33,516 nucleotides of DNA from Candidatus Omnitrophica bacterium UBA6233 (GTDB lineage: Bacteria; Omnitrophota; Gorgyraeia; Gygaellales; Profunditerraquicolaceae), in assembly GCA_002440965.1 (NCBI GenBank), contig DJWJ01000005.1, forward strand, positions 10,907 through 44,422, in the 5' to 3' direction. Numbering within the stretch: position 1 is the first letter of the stretch; each line of letters opens with the position of its first letter. The position numbers were made by a program, and so were the translations under genes. Below the pieces are notes generated by a model that saw only the letters and a list, made by a program, of their open reading frames with translations, did no database searches and was not told the DNA's origin. Shown piece by piece: positions 1-7,671 of the stretch.

Positions 1-633
1 TTTGTGGCTAATGGCGCAGGGATGGAGTCTTTTCTGGATAGAATTATAGCGCAGCACCCCGATATAAAAATAATCCAGCTATCCGAAGGGATACCTCTAA
101 TTAAAGGAGAGGGTAACGAAGGGGATAATCCTCACCTATGGGTGAGTATTTCTAACGCAATAATTCAGGTAAAGAATTTAGGTAAAGCAATGGAAGAGTT
201 TGATCCTAGCCACAAAGAGCTCTATGCAAAGAATACGGCTGATTATGCGGCAAAACTTGAGGCGCTGCGCCAGAAGATGCATTCAGAATTAGCTTCTTAT
301 AAAGGGAGGTCGATTATAACCTTTCACGAAGCATTTCCATATTTTGCCCATGAATTCGGTTTAAAGATAGCCGCCGTAGTTGAGAGAGAGCCGGGAAGCG
401 AGCCGAGCGCAAAAGAACTCGCCGAAACCGTAGATTTGATAAAAAAGAATGGTATTTTGCCGTTATTCAGCGAGCCTCAATATCCTGCTGCCGCAGCTCA
501 AACAATTGCGGAAGAAACAGGAGCTAAAGTCTATGTGCTTGATCCCGCGGTAACCGGGCCGGATGATTGCAACGCGTATATAAACATAATGGAAAATAAT
601 TTAGTTATTTTGGAGGGAGCCTTCAAGAAATAG
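1..633 (+). CDS. znuA: Zinc/manganese ABC transporter substrate-binding protein, 5' partial
   Basis: C-terminal two thirds of a periplasmic metal-binding protein of the cluster A-I (ZnuA/TroA) family, which delivers Zn2+ or Mn2+ to a membrane ABC permease. The frame is open from base 1, so the signal peptide and first metal-ligand histidine lie outside the window; the family is usually about 300 residues. Visible signatures are NPHLWVS (a metal-ligand His), FHEAFPYFAHEFGL with the next ligand His, EREPGSEPSAKEL and a late FSEPQYP/LDP region with the acidic ligand. There is no His-rich loop of the kind seen in many ZnuA proteins. The ATPase gene follows after 18 bases, so this is the first visible gene of the operon. 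Zinc rather than manganese is an inference; sequence alone does not settle the metal. Confidence 0.9.
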   Translation, partial: FVANGAGMESFLDRIIAQHPDIKIIQLSEGIPLIKGEGNEGDNPHLWVSISNAIIQVKNLGKAMEEFDPSHKELYAKNTADYAAKLEALRQKMHSELASYKGRSIITFHEAFPYFAHEFGLKIAAVVEREPGSEPSAKELAETVDLIKKNGILPLFSEPQYPAAAAQTIAEETGAKVYVLDPAVTGPDDCNAYINIMENNLVILEGAFKK

Positions 634-651
634 CTTAAAAAGGGAATTATT

Positions 652-1437
652 TTGAGAAATACTTGTGAACACTGCTGCACGAAGGTTGAAGGCTTAACAG
701 TCAGGTTAGGCGATAACGCTATACTCGATAATGTTAATTTACATGTTGACTGCGGGGAGGTTGTTGGCGTAGTCGGTCCCAACGGCGCCGGGAAAACCAC
801 TCTCTTACGCACGATTCTTGGCGAAATCCGCTATCAAGGCAAAATAGTATTTAGGATAGCCGGCAGCGCTTCCCGGAAACCGAAGATAGGCTATGTTCCC
901 CAAAAGCTGCAATTTGATCTTAGCTCTCCTATCAGCGTAACGGATCTTGTGGTTTCAGCAATAAGCCGCTATCCTGTTTGGGCCGGAGTGAGCAAAGATT
1001 TATCGGAGAGAGTGAAAGACGTTCTCTCTTTGTTTTCGGCGGAGCATTTGCTCAAAAGAAGGCTCGGTGAACTTTCGGGAGGAGAATTGCAACGGGTTCT
1101 ATTAGCAATTGCCATGACTCCTGCCCCCAAACTGCTATTGCTTGATGAGCCAGCCAGCGGAGTAGATATTAAAGGATTATCTCTTTTTTATCAAATCGTG
1201 GATGATTTGAGGAAAAAGAATGATATCGCGGTGATACTTGTAACGCATGATTTAGCCGGTGTATCTTCTTATGTTGATCGCCTCATACTGCTTAATCGTT
1301 CCGTTATCGCGCAAGGAGAGCCTAAAGAAGTGCTTTCAAATGAAAAATTAGTAAAAGCTTTTGGCCCGGCCTTATGGAATGTTTCTTGTTTGCCGAATTT
1401 GACGTCAAAAGAGAATAATAAAAATGGCGATTATTGA
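652..1437 (+). CDS. znuC: Metal (Zn/Mn) ABC transporter ATP-binding protein
   Basis: Cytoplasmic ATPase of the metal uptake system. Walker A is GPNGAGKTT (residues 42-50), the Q-loop glutamine is near residue 84, the signature LSGGEL is at 141-146, Walker B LLLLDEP at 161-167 and the switch histidine is in VTHD (His199). The start is a TTG at 652, seven bases after AGGGA; no better start retains the N-terminal beta strand. The length of 261 residues is normal. Unusual is the N-terminus, which carries Cys5, His7, Cys8 and Cys9 in a CEHCC motif before the ABC fold, a possible small metal site. The gene overlaps the permease gene by 14 bases, so translation of the two is probably coupled. Confidence 0.93.
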   Translation: MRNTCEHCCTKVEGLTVRLGDNAILDNVNLHVDCGEVVGVVGPNGAGKTTLLRTILGEIRYQGKIVFRIAGSASRKPKIGYVPQKLQFDLSSPISVTDLVVSAISRYPVWAGVSKDLSERVKDVLSLFSAEHLLKRRLGELSGGELQRVLLAIAMTPAPKLLLLDEPASGVDIKGLSLFYQIVDDLRKKNDIAVILVTHDLAGVSSYVDRLILLNRSVIAQGEPKEVLSNEKLVKAFGPALWNVSCLPNLTSKENNKNGDY

Positions 1438-2272
1438 GGTTTGGTATAGATTAATAGGCGCGCTTCCATTTGGCTGGACGCATTATGTTTTTATGAAAAA
1501 CGCGCTCTTGGCTGTATTACTTGTTACGCCGTTGTTTGCGATTTTAGGAACAATGGTGGTAAATAACCGCATGGCTTTTTTCACCGATGTATTGGGGCAT
1601 TCCGCTCTTACGGGAATTGCCATAGGGGTACTTTTAGGTTTTCACGACCCTACTCTTCCTATGATCTGTTTGGCGGTGGTTTTAGCTATCGCTATAAACC
1701 TGCTAAAAAACGCCACTCGCGCTTCCGTTGATACTGTCTTGGGTGTTATTATGGCATTTATCGTTGCTCTAGGTATTGTCATTCTAAGCAGGCAGGGTGG
1801 ATTTGTAAAATATACAAGTTATTTGATTGGCGATATTCTCGCGGTTACCCCGCAGCAAATAGCCTGGTTCTTTGTAATAGCTGTGGTTGTTTTGGGTTAT
1901 TGGTATGTGGCGGGTAACGCCATGATACTTACGAGCGTTAATTCGTCTTTGGCGCGCAGCCGCAGGATTAACACCTTTCTCATAGAAACAAGTTTTACAA
2001 TACTCCTGGCCCTGGTGGTGATTGTTTCGATCCGGCTGGCAGGTATTTTAATCATAAATTCACTTTTGATTTTACCTGCGGCAGCATCTCGCAATCTTAC
2101 GCGTAACTCCCACACATATACTGCCTGGGCGGTAATTATAAGCATTCTTTCCGGCATCACAGGATTAATCGTATCATATTATTGGGGCACGGCATCAGGA
2201 GCAACGATTGTTCTTTTTGCCTCCGGATGTTATGGGGTGTCAGCATTATTAGGAAGGTATGTAATGAAATGA
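1424..2272 (+). CDS. znuB: Metal (Zn/Mn) ABC transporter permease
   Basis: Inner-membrane permease of the ABC-3 family, 282 residues with about eight hydrophobic segments. It shows the family's early segment with DVLGHSALTGIAIGVLLG and the conserved late segment RLAGILIINSLLILPAAASR, which is the coupling region with the ATPase. It begins 14 bases inside the ATPase gene and ends in an ATGA overlap with the next gene. With its neighbours it would move Zn2+ or Mn2+ from periplasm to cytoplasm. Confidence 0.93.
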   Translation: MAIIEVWYRLIGALPFGWTHYVFMKNALLAVLLVTPLFAILGTMVVNNRMAFFTDVLGHSALTGIAIGVLLGFHDPTLPMICLAVVLAIAINLLKNATRASVDTVLGVIMAFIVALGIVILSRQGGFVKYTSYLIGDILAVTPQQIAWFFVIAVVVLGYWYVAGNAMILTSVNSSLARSRRINTFLIETSFTILLALVVIVSIRLAGILIINSLLILPAAASRNLTRNSHTYTAWAVIISILSGITGLIVSYYWGTASGATIVLFASGCYGVSALLGRYVMK

Positions 2273-2970
2273 TGAACGCGCTGGAAACAATTATAACTAA
2301 ATCGCCTATTTTAGCAATATTTATTGTGTTTTGGGCGGGGTTTATCGCGTCTTTAAGTTCTTGCACGATAATCAGGATCCCGATTGTCTTCGGTTATGTT
2401 TCAGGGGCAGCGCGCCATACTAAAAAAAAGCCGTTGATATTGTCTCTTTGTTTAGTCTTAGGGTTAATCGCCAGTTATACTTTTTTAGGGATAGCTTTGA
2501 TCCTGTTTAAGAATTTCGCTCTTGGTTTGGCGCAAATAAGCAGGTATCTTTATATGTTTCTGGGATTTGTTTTGCTTGGGCTGGGGATTTTTTACGCAGG
2601 GTTGATCAAAATCGGTAAACCGCGCCATACGCATTGCGAAACGAATATCAAGTTAAAGAAAAAAAGCCTTATCGGCGCGTTTATTTTCGGCGTCATGTTC
2701 GCTTTTCTGGAGATGCCGGCTTGCCCTTGCTGCGCTTCCGTGCTTTTTGTGATTGCAAGTATCGCGGGTTTCGGGAATTCCTGGGTTTATTCTATTATTA
2801 TCTTTTTAAGCTTTGCCATCGGCCAAAGTATGCCGATATTATTGATCGGCTCATCCGCGAGTTTAGTGAAATATCTATCTTTCAAGGCAGAGAAAATAGA
2901 AAAATATACTCAATTTGCGGCAGGAAACATTCTTATCGCCATTGCGTTGTTTTTCTTTATTATTGCGTAA
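2269..2970 (+). CDS. CcdA/DsbD-type membrane thiol transporter-like protein
   Basis: A 233-residue polytopic membrane protein resembling CcdA and the membrane domain of DsbD, which pass reducing power from cytoplasmic thioredoxin to the cell envelope. The start at 2269 is chosen because it overlaps the permease stop as ATGA and follows AGGAAGG; an upstream ATG at 2182 in the same frame would add a non-hydrophobic tail overlapping the permease gene. Six hydrophobic segments are visible. Cys32 in the first (SLSSCTIIRIP) and the PACPCC cluster (Cys152, 154, 155) match the expected pair of redox cysteines, one per half. A cytoplasmic loop has RHTHC. Being coupled to a metal permease suggests a role in metal handling or in keeping metal-binding thiols reduced, rather than cytochrome c maturation, for which nothing else is present. 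Confidence 0.75.
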   Translation: MMNALETIITKSPILAIFIVFWAGFIASLSSCTIIRIPIVFGYVSGAARHTKKKPLILSLCLVLGLIASYTFLGIALILFKNFALGLAQISRYLYMFLGFVLLGLGIFYAGLIKIGKPRHTHCETNIKLKKKSLIGAFIFGVMFAFLEMPACPCCASVLFVIASIAGFGNSWVYSIIIFLSFAIGQSMPILLIGSSASLVKYLSFKAEKIEKYTQFAAGNILIAIALFFFIIA

Positions 2971-2978
2971 AGGATCAT

Positions 2979-3566
2979 ATGGAAGAGCATTGCCATTGCA
3001 GCTGCAGCCATGCAAATAACCAGGATAAGCAGAAGGGGATAGTTTTGAGGTGGCTGGTTAGTTTGATCTTTATAGCTTTAAGTTTTATTGTTATGCGGCC
3101 ATTCATAGCCAGGCAATTGTTATCCCGGGCATCTTCCTATATGGCCTGCGAATTATTCAATGACGCGATAAGAAGCTATAAAAAAGCCGTATTCATGGAT
3201 AACAGGAATATTACGGCCTGGAACATGATCGGGTATAGTTATAAAATCAGCGGCGATCTCAAGAATGCCGTAAATGCCTACCAAAAAGTTTTAAAAACCG
3301 ATCCTCAGGATAGGAGCGCGAACTTCAGCCTGGGGGTAATCCTGGCATCTGAAAAAAAATATAAAGAAGCGGTACCGTATTTTGAACAAATCAGGGCGTT
3401 TGGCCCGGAGAAAAAAGGCTTAGAAATAGATATAGCTTCTTATCATAAGTCGTCATTAAGGCTGCTCGCGGACTGTTATGGAGCTTTGGAAGAAATTAAG
3501 AAGAGGGATGCGGTTTTGGAAGAGCTGCGCAGGTATTATCCTGCTCAGGAGGCTGCCCGGCGATGA
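2979..3566 (+). CDS. Membrane-anchored TPR protein with Cys/His-rich N-terminus
   Basis: A 195-residue protein. The start at 2979 is chosen because it lies 8 bases after the previous gene; the open frame extends further upstream but there it only shadows the CcdA-like gene. Residues 4-11 are HCHCSCSH, a compact cluster of three cysteines and three histidines facing the cytoplasm if the topology is N-in. One transmembrane segment follows (about 22-39), then at least three tetratricopeptide-like helical hairpins (about 51-190; for example FNDAIRSYKKAVFMD and LKNAVNAYQKVLKTDP). The TPR part probably binds a protein partner; the tip could bind a metal ion. The gene overlaps the next by ATGA. Function is not known. 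Confidence 0.7.
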   Translation: MEEHCHCSCSHANNQDKQKGIVLRWLVSLIFIALSFIVMRPFIARQLLSRASSYMACELFNDAIRSYKKAVFMDNRNITAWNMIGYSYKISGDLKNAVNAYQKVLKTDPQDRSANFSLGVILASEKKYKEAVPYFEQIRAFGPEKKGLEIDIASYHKSSLRLLADCYGALEEIKKRDAVLEELRRYYPAQEAARR

Positions 3567-4153
3567 GAAAGTTTATCCTCATTTTAAAATATATCTTTCT
3601 TTTAATAATAATTTTATTGTTTGCGATGAAGAAGCCGAATCAAACTCAGCTATTTCATCCCGTTAGATTTACCGATGACGCCTTTGCTGCTCAATCAGAA
3701 GATAAAAAGGATAAGCAAATATATAATTTAGATATAAGAGAGCTTGAGAAGGTCCAGGGGCAGGTTACTAAAGACGGAGAGGATATAAAAGGTTTCCCGG
3801 TGGATATTCTTCGTTTATATGGCAAGAAAGTCAGGTTAACAGGGTATCTTTTGATACCCTACGATGCGTATCTTTCGGATAATTCACTGGATGATTTTGG
3901 CTTAGGTAAAAATGCTTACGGATGTCCTTGCTGTAATTGGGGTTCCAGCCCTCCACCTACGATATTTAATGTAGTGTTCGTCACTATGAAGACAGGGGAG
4001 AACTTAAAACCTCCATTTACTCCCCGCGTAGAAGTCACCGGTACATTCTACGCGCATCAGGAATATTTTACCGATAAAGACGGTAAGAAGAGGCTTGCTG
4101 GGCTGTTTTTCATTCAAGACGCGGAGGCTAAAAAAAGGGGGATGTTGTTTTAG
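3563..4153 (+). CDS. DUF3299-like exported protein with CPCC motif
   Basis: A 196-residue protein with an N-terminal hydrophobic segment (about 5-21, signal peptide or anchor) and an extracytoplasmic domain. The core resembles DUF3299 proteins: GKKVRLTGYLLIP (about 88-99), a central Cys cluster CPCC (Cys121, 123, 124), PPPTIFNVVFV (130-140) and RVEVTGTF (155-162), as expected for a small OB-like beta barrel with a cysteine/proline loop. It is the last gene of the operon, coupled to the TPR gene by ATGA. Related domains are found beside zinc-responsive or export-type transporters in proteobacteria, which suits a periplasmic metal-binding or metallochaperone role, but that is inference. Confidence 0.6.
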   Translation: MRKFILILKYIFLLIIILLFAMKKPNQTQLFHPVRFTDDAFAAQSEDKKDKQIYNLDIRELEKVQGQVTKDGEDIKGFPVDILRLYGKKVRLTGYLLIPYDAYLSDNSLDDFGLGKNAYGCPCCNWGSSPPPTIFNVVFVTMKTGENLKPPFTPRVEVTGTFYAHQEYFTDKDGKKRLAGLFFIQDAEAKKRGMLF

Positions 4154-4180
4154 AACATTATAGTTCTCTGCTATTTTTTT
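4152..4180 (+). terminator. Weak possible terminator of the metal operon
   Basis: A 5-bp stem AGAAC/GTTCT with a six-base loop starts at the stop codon and is followed, after six bases, by a run of seven T. The stem is short and AT-rich, so this is only a candidate. Confidence 0.3.
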
Positions 4181-4245
4181 GAGCATTTGGCGGCTGATGA
4201 ACGTATTATTACATAAAACGCCAATAATCTGAAATATTGGAGAAT

Positions 4246-4275
4246 TTGAATTCACTTTTAGCCATAACCTATAGT
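4246..4275 (+). promoter_or_regulatory. Predicted sigma70-type promoter of the DsrE-family gene
   Basis: TTGAAT (4246-4251) and TATAGT (4270-4275) are separated by 18 bases and precede the DsrE-family start by about 60 bases. Four and five of six positions match the consensus. Confidence 0.45.
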
Positions 4276-4333
4276 AAAATTAGCTTAATTATTCATCCTT
4301 GTTTGAAAAAGTAAAAGAGCCTTAGGGAAAATC

Positions 4334-4654
4334 ATGAAAATAGGAGTTATTATCTCAAGTAATGATGCGGAAACTTCCTGGAATGCACTTCGCTATGCCA
4401 ATTTCTGCCTTGGCCAAAAGGATGAAGTTAAAGTATTCTTAACTGGCAAAGGCGTAGAATACCAGGCTATCAGTACGGATAAATTCAATACTGTTGAGCA
4501 AGCCGAAAAATTCTTGCAGTCTGGCGGTAAAATCCTTGCTTGCGGTACATGTATTAAATCCCGTAGTCAGGAAGGAACCGAAATGTGTCCTATCAACACG
4601 ATGAAGGACATGTATGAAATCATCAAGGAAAGCGATAAAGTAGTTACGTTTTAG
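4334..4654 (+). CDS. DsrE/DsrF-like sulfur-relay family protein
   Basis: A complete 106-residue cytoplasmic protein of the DsrE fold. The first strand KIGVIISS and the segment DEVKVFLTGKGVE are typical, and the second half has GGKILACGTCIKSR with Cys70 and Cys73 in a CGTC pair, plus Cys85. In DsrE/TusD relatives a cysteine at this region accepts persulfide; the CxxC pair could instead be redox active or bind metal. AGGGA lies eight bases before the start. It stands alone between its own promoter and a strong terminator, without other sulfur-oxidation or tRNA-thiolation genes nearby, so its partner is unknown. Confidence 0.85.
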   Translation: MKIGVIISSNDAETSWNALRYANFCLGQKDEVKVFLTGKGVEYQAISTDKFNTVEQAEKFLQSGGKILACGTCIKSRSQEGTEMCPINTMKDMYEIIKESDKVVTF

Positions 4655-4713
4655 CTTTGATTTTTTAATCTTTCCACCCCCTGACAGCATTGATTCTTGT
4701 GTATTCTTTGAGC

Positions 4714-4752
4714 AAAAAGGCAAATTTTGGTGCGGTCAAAATTTGCCTTTTT
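4714..4752. terminator. Strong intrinsic terminator, probably bidirectional
   Basis: A perfect 16-bp inverted repeat: AAAAAGGCAAATTTTG (4714-4729), a seven-base loop, and its exact complement (4737-4752) ending in TTTTT. The flanking A-run and T-run would let it work in both directions. It closes the DsrE-family transcript. Confidence 0.85.
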
Positions 4753-4756
4753 GTCC

Positions 4757-4838
4757 GCGCTTCTCTAAGCATTGTTTCCGAGAGGCGCAACATTCCGCGA
4801 CAACAAAAAGCTTTCATTTAGGGAGCGCCCCAAGGCGC
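4757..4838. other. Structured intergenic stretch with two GC-rich hairpins
   Basis: Hairpin 1 pairs GCGCTTCTC (4757-4765) with GAGAGGCGC (4780-4788) with one G-U pair; hairpin 2 pairs GCGCC (4825-4829) with GGCGC (4834-4838) around a CCAA tetraloop. They directly follow the terminator and precede the small ORF. This could be a 5' leader or a small RNA; I recognise no RNA family. Confidence 0.35.
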
Positions 4839-4938
4839 GGTGAACATTAAACCTTTTGAAATATCGTTCGAACAGTATCAAAGAACCACCGCTGTATATT
4901 TTAGGCGGAAACTGCAACAAGCAGGAAGCGAGGTAATC

Positions 4939-5043
4939 ATGACGCAACTTATTGAGAAAACAGTAGGTTGTGTTTTGTTTTTGTATGCCTTTGGTTACTA
5001 TATAACTAATCAGCGGGATGGGAACGTTCCCTATTTATTATAG
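4939..5043 (+). CDS. Possible small membrane peptide (34 codons)
   Basis: ATG at 4939 follows GAGG at a spacing of about eight bases and encodes 34 residues with a hydrophobic stretch VGCVLFLYAFGYYI, ending 12 bases before the SGNH hydrolase gene. The frame can be extended upstream to a GTG at 4840 (67 residues), but that start lies in hairpin 2 and lacks a ribosome binding site. It may be a real small membrane protein, a leader peptide, or chance; I recognise no family. Confidence 0.35.
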   Translation: MTQLIEKTVGCVLFLYAFGYYITNQRDGNVPYLL

Positions 5044-5055
5044 GAAGACAACAGT

Positions 5056-6084
5056 ATGTTTTACAAAATTCTTATTGTTATTTTTTTAACCCTTTCAACT
5101 TTAATATTTACAGGAGAGGCCTATTTGAGGAATTTTAGTTCTTACGGAGTAGAATATTTTATGAAACTTGAGCAAGGTGTAAAAAAGGATGTCGAAAGCG
5201 AATTAAATTTTATACCTTATGATGCTTTAGATGCTTTACTCAAAGGGAAAAAAGATTCAGCGCATGAAAGCGATCAAAATGGAGTAAGGACCTGCAGGAT
5301 AATTGTATTGGGTGATTCTGTTGCTTGCGGAGGGGAAATGGGCTCAAGAGAATTAAGATTCTCGAATGACATAAAAGAAATCTTGCAGCAGAATTATCCG
5401 GATGTTAACTTTGATGTTTTAGTTTGCGCTGCTGGCGGATGGAGCACAACCCAGGAGGTTATCGCTTACGAGAAGTATTGTCAGGATATGCGGCATGACC
5501 TGGTAATACTTGCTTATTGCCAAAATGATGATGCAGAAGCTTATCAGCAGATAAGAAAAATAGGCGGACAGCCCGTTCTGGCTTTTTATAAAACCGGAGT
5601 TCCATATATATCTTTAGTTCCTTTTAATAAATTCTTTACGGAAAGATTGCTGATAGCAAGATTCATAAATGAACACTTGATAAAATTATTACAGCGTTGT
5701 CACTTATCTTTTCATATCGACTACTGTTTAATTCGAGATGATAAAATTTACCTTGCCTTTAGAAAATTATACACATTAACAAAATCGAAGAATATCCCTG
5801 TTATAGTAGCGGTTTTTCCGCATCTCGTTGAGGAATTTGATATGCATGATGCAAGGATATCGAGTTTAATACAGAAATGGTGTAAAGAATTAGGTTGGGG
5901 ATATGTGAACCTTCAAGAACCATTTAAAGGTTATGGGCTGAGAGCGCTTAGAGCAAATCTAAAAGACGGCATTCATCCGAATAGTTTGGGCCACAGAATT
6001 GCTGCGGAAGCAATTGCCGGGGAGCTGCAACAGACGGTAGCTATTAAGGATATTGTTAATTCTGTTAAAAGATTCAACAAATAA
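5056..6084 (+). CDS. SGNH/GDSL-type hydrolase, membrane-anchored
   Basis: A 342-residue protein with an N-terminal hydrophobic anchor or signal (about 3-19) followed by an SGNH hydrolase domain. Block I is VLGDSVACGG with the presumed nucleophile Ser88; block II is around CAAGGWSTT (Gly127/128); block III is CQNDD (Asn157) and block V is DGIHPNSLGH with Asp304 and His307. All catalytic blocks are present, so it should be an active esterase or acetyl-hydrolase acting on an envelope lipid or polysaccharide. AGGAAG lies ten bases before the ATG. No glycan biosynthesis genes sit next to it, so the substrate cannot be named. Confidence 0.82.
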   Translation: MFYKILIVIFLTLSTLIFTGEAYLRNFSSYGVEYFMKLEQGVKKDVESELNFIPYDALDALLKGKKDSAHESDQNGVRTCRIIVLGDSVACGGEMGSRELRFSNDIKEILQQNYPDVNFDVLVCAAGGWSTTQEVIAYEKYCQDMRHDLVILAYCQNDDAEAYQQIRKIGGQPVLAFYKTGVPYISLVPFNKFFTERLLIARFINEHLIKLLQRCHLSFHIDYCLIRDDKIYLAFRKLYTLTKSKNIPVIVAVFPHLVEEFDMHDARISSLIQKWCKELGWGYVNLQEPFKGYGLRALRANLKDGIHPNSLGHRIAAEAIAGELQQTVAIKDIVNSVKRFNK

Positions 6085-6181
6085 ATTTGTGCCTAAAATC
6101 TGCCCGCCCAACCAAAGGGAAAAGAATCTGAAGAAACTATCTTTATGCAACCAGAATAACAGGAAAAGCGGAAAATTATTA

Positions 6182-6235
6182 TTGACAACAGTTCTGGAAT
6201 ATGTTAAAGTTTCCTAGTAATACATTTCATACTAG
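6182..6235 (+). promoter_or_regulatory. Candidate promoter and inverted-repeat operator before the efflux operon
   Basis: A perfect -35 hexamer TTGACA lies at 6182-6187; the best -10 (6204-6209) is poor. Immediately downstream is the inverted repeat CTAGTA (6214-6219), ten bases, TACTAG (6230-6235), 52 bases before the regulator's start. Its size and position suit a dimeric swapped-hairpin (AbrB/MazE-type) regulator controlling its own operon; this link is inferred. Confidence 0.45.
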
Positions 6236-6287
6236 TTATACAAGGCAACATTTGTAGGAATTAGAAAGAAGAAGGGGGAGTTAGAAA

Positions 6288-6524
6288 ATGGCCAGTCCAA
6301 AAAAATTTTACGGCAAAGTTCCTGTAGGGATCAAGGGGCAGATTGTTATTCCGGCAGAAGCCAGAAAAGCGATGGATATTAAGCCGGGAGATAATGTGAT
6401 TATTATTTCCGGGCCGCCGCATTATGATAAAATAATGAGTCTCATCCCTGAAAATGAATTTAACAAATTTCTAAGATATTTTGAAGAGCACATAATTGAT
6501 TTGAAAGAAGCAGTTTCTAAATAA
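6288..6524 (+). CDS. AbrB/MazE/SpoVT-family DNA-binding protein
   Basis: A complete 78-residue protein with an N-terminal swapped-hairpin DNA-binding domain: KVPVGIKGQIVIPAEARKAM then DIKPGDNVIII, the classic pattern of this family. A short helical C-terminus follows. Strong GGGGGAG precedes the ATG. No toxin gene is next to it; the next gene, 32 bases away, is the efflux adaptor, so it is more likely an operon regulator than an antitoxin. It may bind the inverted repeat at 6214-6235. Confidence 0.85.
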   Translation: MASPKKFYGKVPVGIKGQIVIPAEARKAMDIKPGDNVIIISGPPHYDKIMSLIPENEFNKFLRYFEEHIIDLKEAVSK

Positions 6525-6556
6525 TAATCGAAATACAAGGTTATTTTGGAGAAAAA

Positions 6557-7660
6557 ATGCAAAGTAAAATTAATAATATAATAATGTTTCTATGTATTTC
6601 ATTTATGATTTTTTCTGTAATTGGCTGCGTGCCTAAAAGTAAACCGGCGGCTAATCTTGCGGAAGTAGATGTGTATAATATAAGCTCTGAACGCGCTGTT
6701 ATTACAACTGAATTACCCGGCCGCACATCTGCTTTTATGATCGCGGAAATCCGGCCTCAGGTCAGCGGCCTTATCCAGAAACGTTTGTTTACCGAAGGCG
6801 CGGAAATCAAAGCAGGCCAAGTACTTTACCAAATTGACCCTGCTCCGTTTCAGGCAGTTTATGATAAAGCCAAAGCTAATTTGCCGGCTCTGCAGTTGAG
6901 AGCTGAGCGTTATAAGGAGGCGTTGATCGACAAAGCGGTCAGCCAGCAGGAGTTTGATGACGCGGATTCCGCTTTCAAGCAGGCTCAAGCGGAATTGGAA
7001 ACTGCCAAAATTAATTTAGGATATACAAGCGTGCTTTCTCCGATTAGCGGACGCATCGGCGCTTCTAGCGTTACTGAAGGCGCTATAGTGACGGCATACC
7101 AATCAATACCATTGGCAACCATTCAGCAGTTGGATCCTATTTATGTGGATATCCCGCAATCTACCACAGAATTGCTTCGCCTGCGGCGCAGCCTTGAAGG
7201 TGGGAGCCTTAATCATGATGAAGTAAGCCAGAATAAAGTAAAACTTATACTCGATGACGGCACAGCTTATCCTTTAGCCGGGACGCTTCAGTTTCAGGAT
7301 ATAACAGTTGATCCGACAACCGGAGCGGTTATCTTGCGGGTAATTTTTCCCAATCCTAAAGGCGTGCTTTTGCCGGGAATGTTTGTCAGGGCAGTCATTA
7401 CCGAAGGGATCAATGAGCAAGCTATTCTTGCGCCGCAGCAGGCGGTTTTTCGCAACCCTAAGGGCGAAGCCTATGTCTGGATTGTTACTGCCGAAAATAA
7501 GATTCAGCAGCGTATGCTTACGCTCCAGCGGGCTATCGGCGATAAATGGCTTGTTTCTTCAGGCCTTAATTCCGGTGACCGGGTGGTTATTGAGGGGGTT
7601 CAAAAAATAAAGTCCGGCACTTCAGTAAAAATTGTTTCAACAGTATCTGGCGTAAATTAA
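6557..7660 (+). CDS. acrA: RND efflux periplasmic adaptor (membrane fusion) lipoprotein
   Basis: A 367-residue AcrA/MexA-type adaptor connecting the inner-membrane pump to the outer-membrane channel. It begins with a lipoprotein signal ending in the lipobox SVIGC (Cys24). The barrel-sandwich/lipoyl motif is split as usual: RPQVSGLIQKRLFTEGAEIKAGQVLYQIDP (described here by its ends, about 75-104) and LSPISGRIGASSVTEGAIV (about 155-175), with a coiled-coil hairpin in between. The beta-barrel and membrane-proximal regions follow. The helical hairpin length is normal for an RND system. It is followed by the pump gene after 11 bases. Confidence 0.93.
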   Translation: MQSKINNIIMFLCISFMIFSVIGCVPKSKPAANLAEVDVYNISSERAVITTELPGRTSAFMIAEIRPQVSGLIQKRLFTEGAEIKAGQVLYQIDPAPFQAVYDKAKANLPALQLRAERYKEALIDKAVSQQEFDDADSAFKQAQAELETAKINLGYTSVLSPISGRIGASSVTEGAIVTAYQSIPLATIQQLDPIYVDIPQSTTELLRLRRSLEGGSLNHDEVSQNKVKLILDDGTAYPLAGTLQFQDITVDPTTGAVILRVIFPNPKGVLLPGMFVRAVITEGINEQAILAPQQAVFRNPKGEAYVWIVTAENKIQQRMLTLQRAIGDKWLVSSGLNSGDRVVIEGVQKIKSGTSVKIVSTVSGVN

Positions 7661-7671
7661 ACGGAGAATTT

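Noticed and set aside
2634..2978. Upstream extension of the TPR-protein frame
   Set aside because: This part overlaps the CcdA-like gene in another frame, is Arg/Tyr-rich as expected for a shadow translation, and the ATG at 2979 fits the operon spacing.
5020..5031. Perfect 12-base palindrome GGGAACGTTCCC
   Set aside because: It lies inside the small ORF just before the SGNH gene; no second copy as a promoter element and no matching regulator nearby. A similar 10-base piece occurs inside the DUF362 gene, so it is probably chance.
6288..6524. AbrB/MazE protein as the antitoxin of a toxin-antitoxin pair
   Set aside because: No toxin-sized MazF, VapC or similar frame lies on either side; the neighbours are an SGNH hydrolase and the efflux adaptor.
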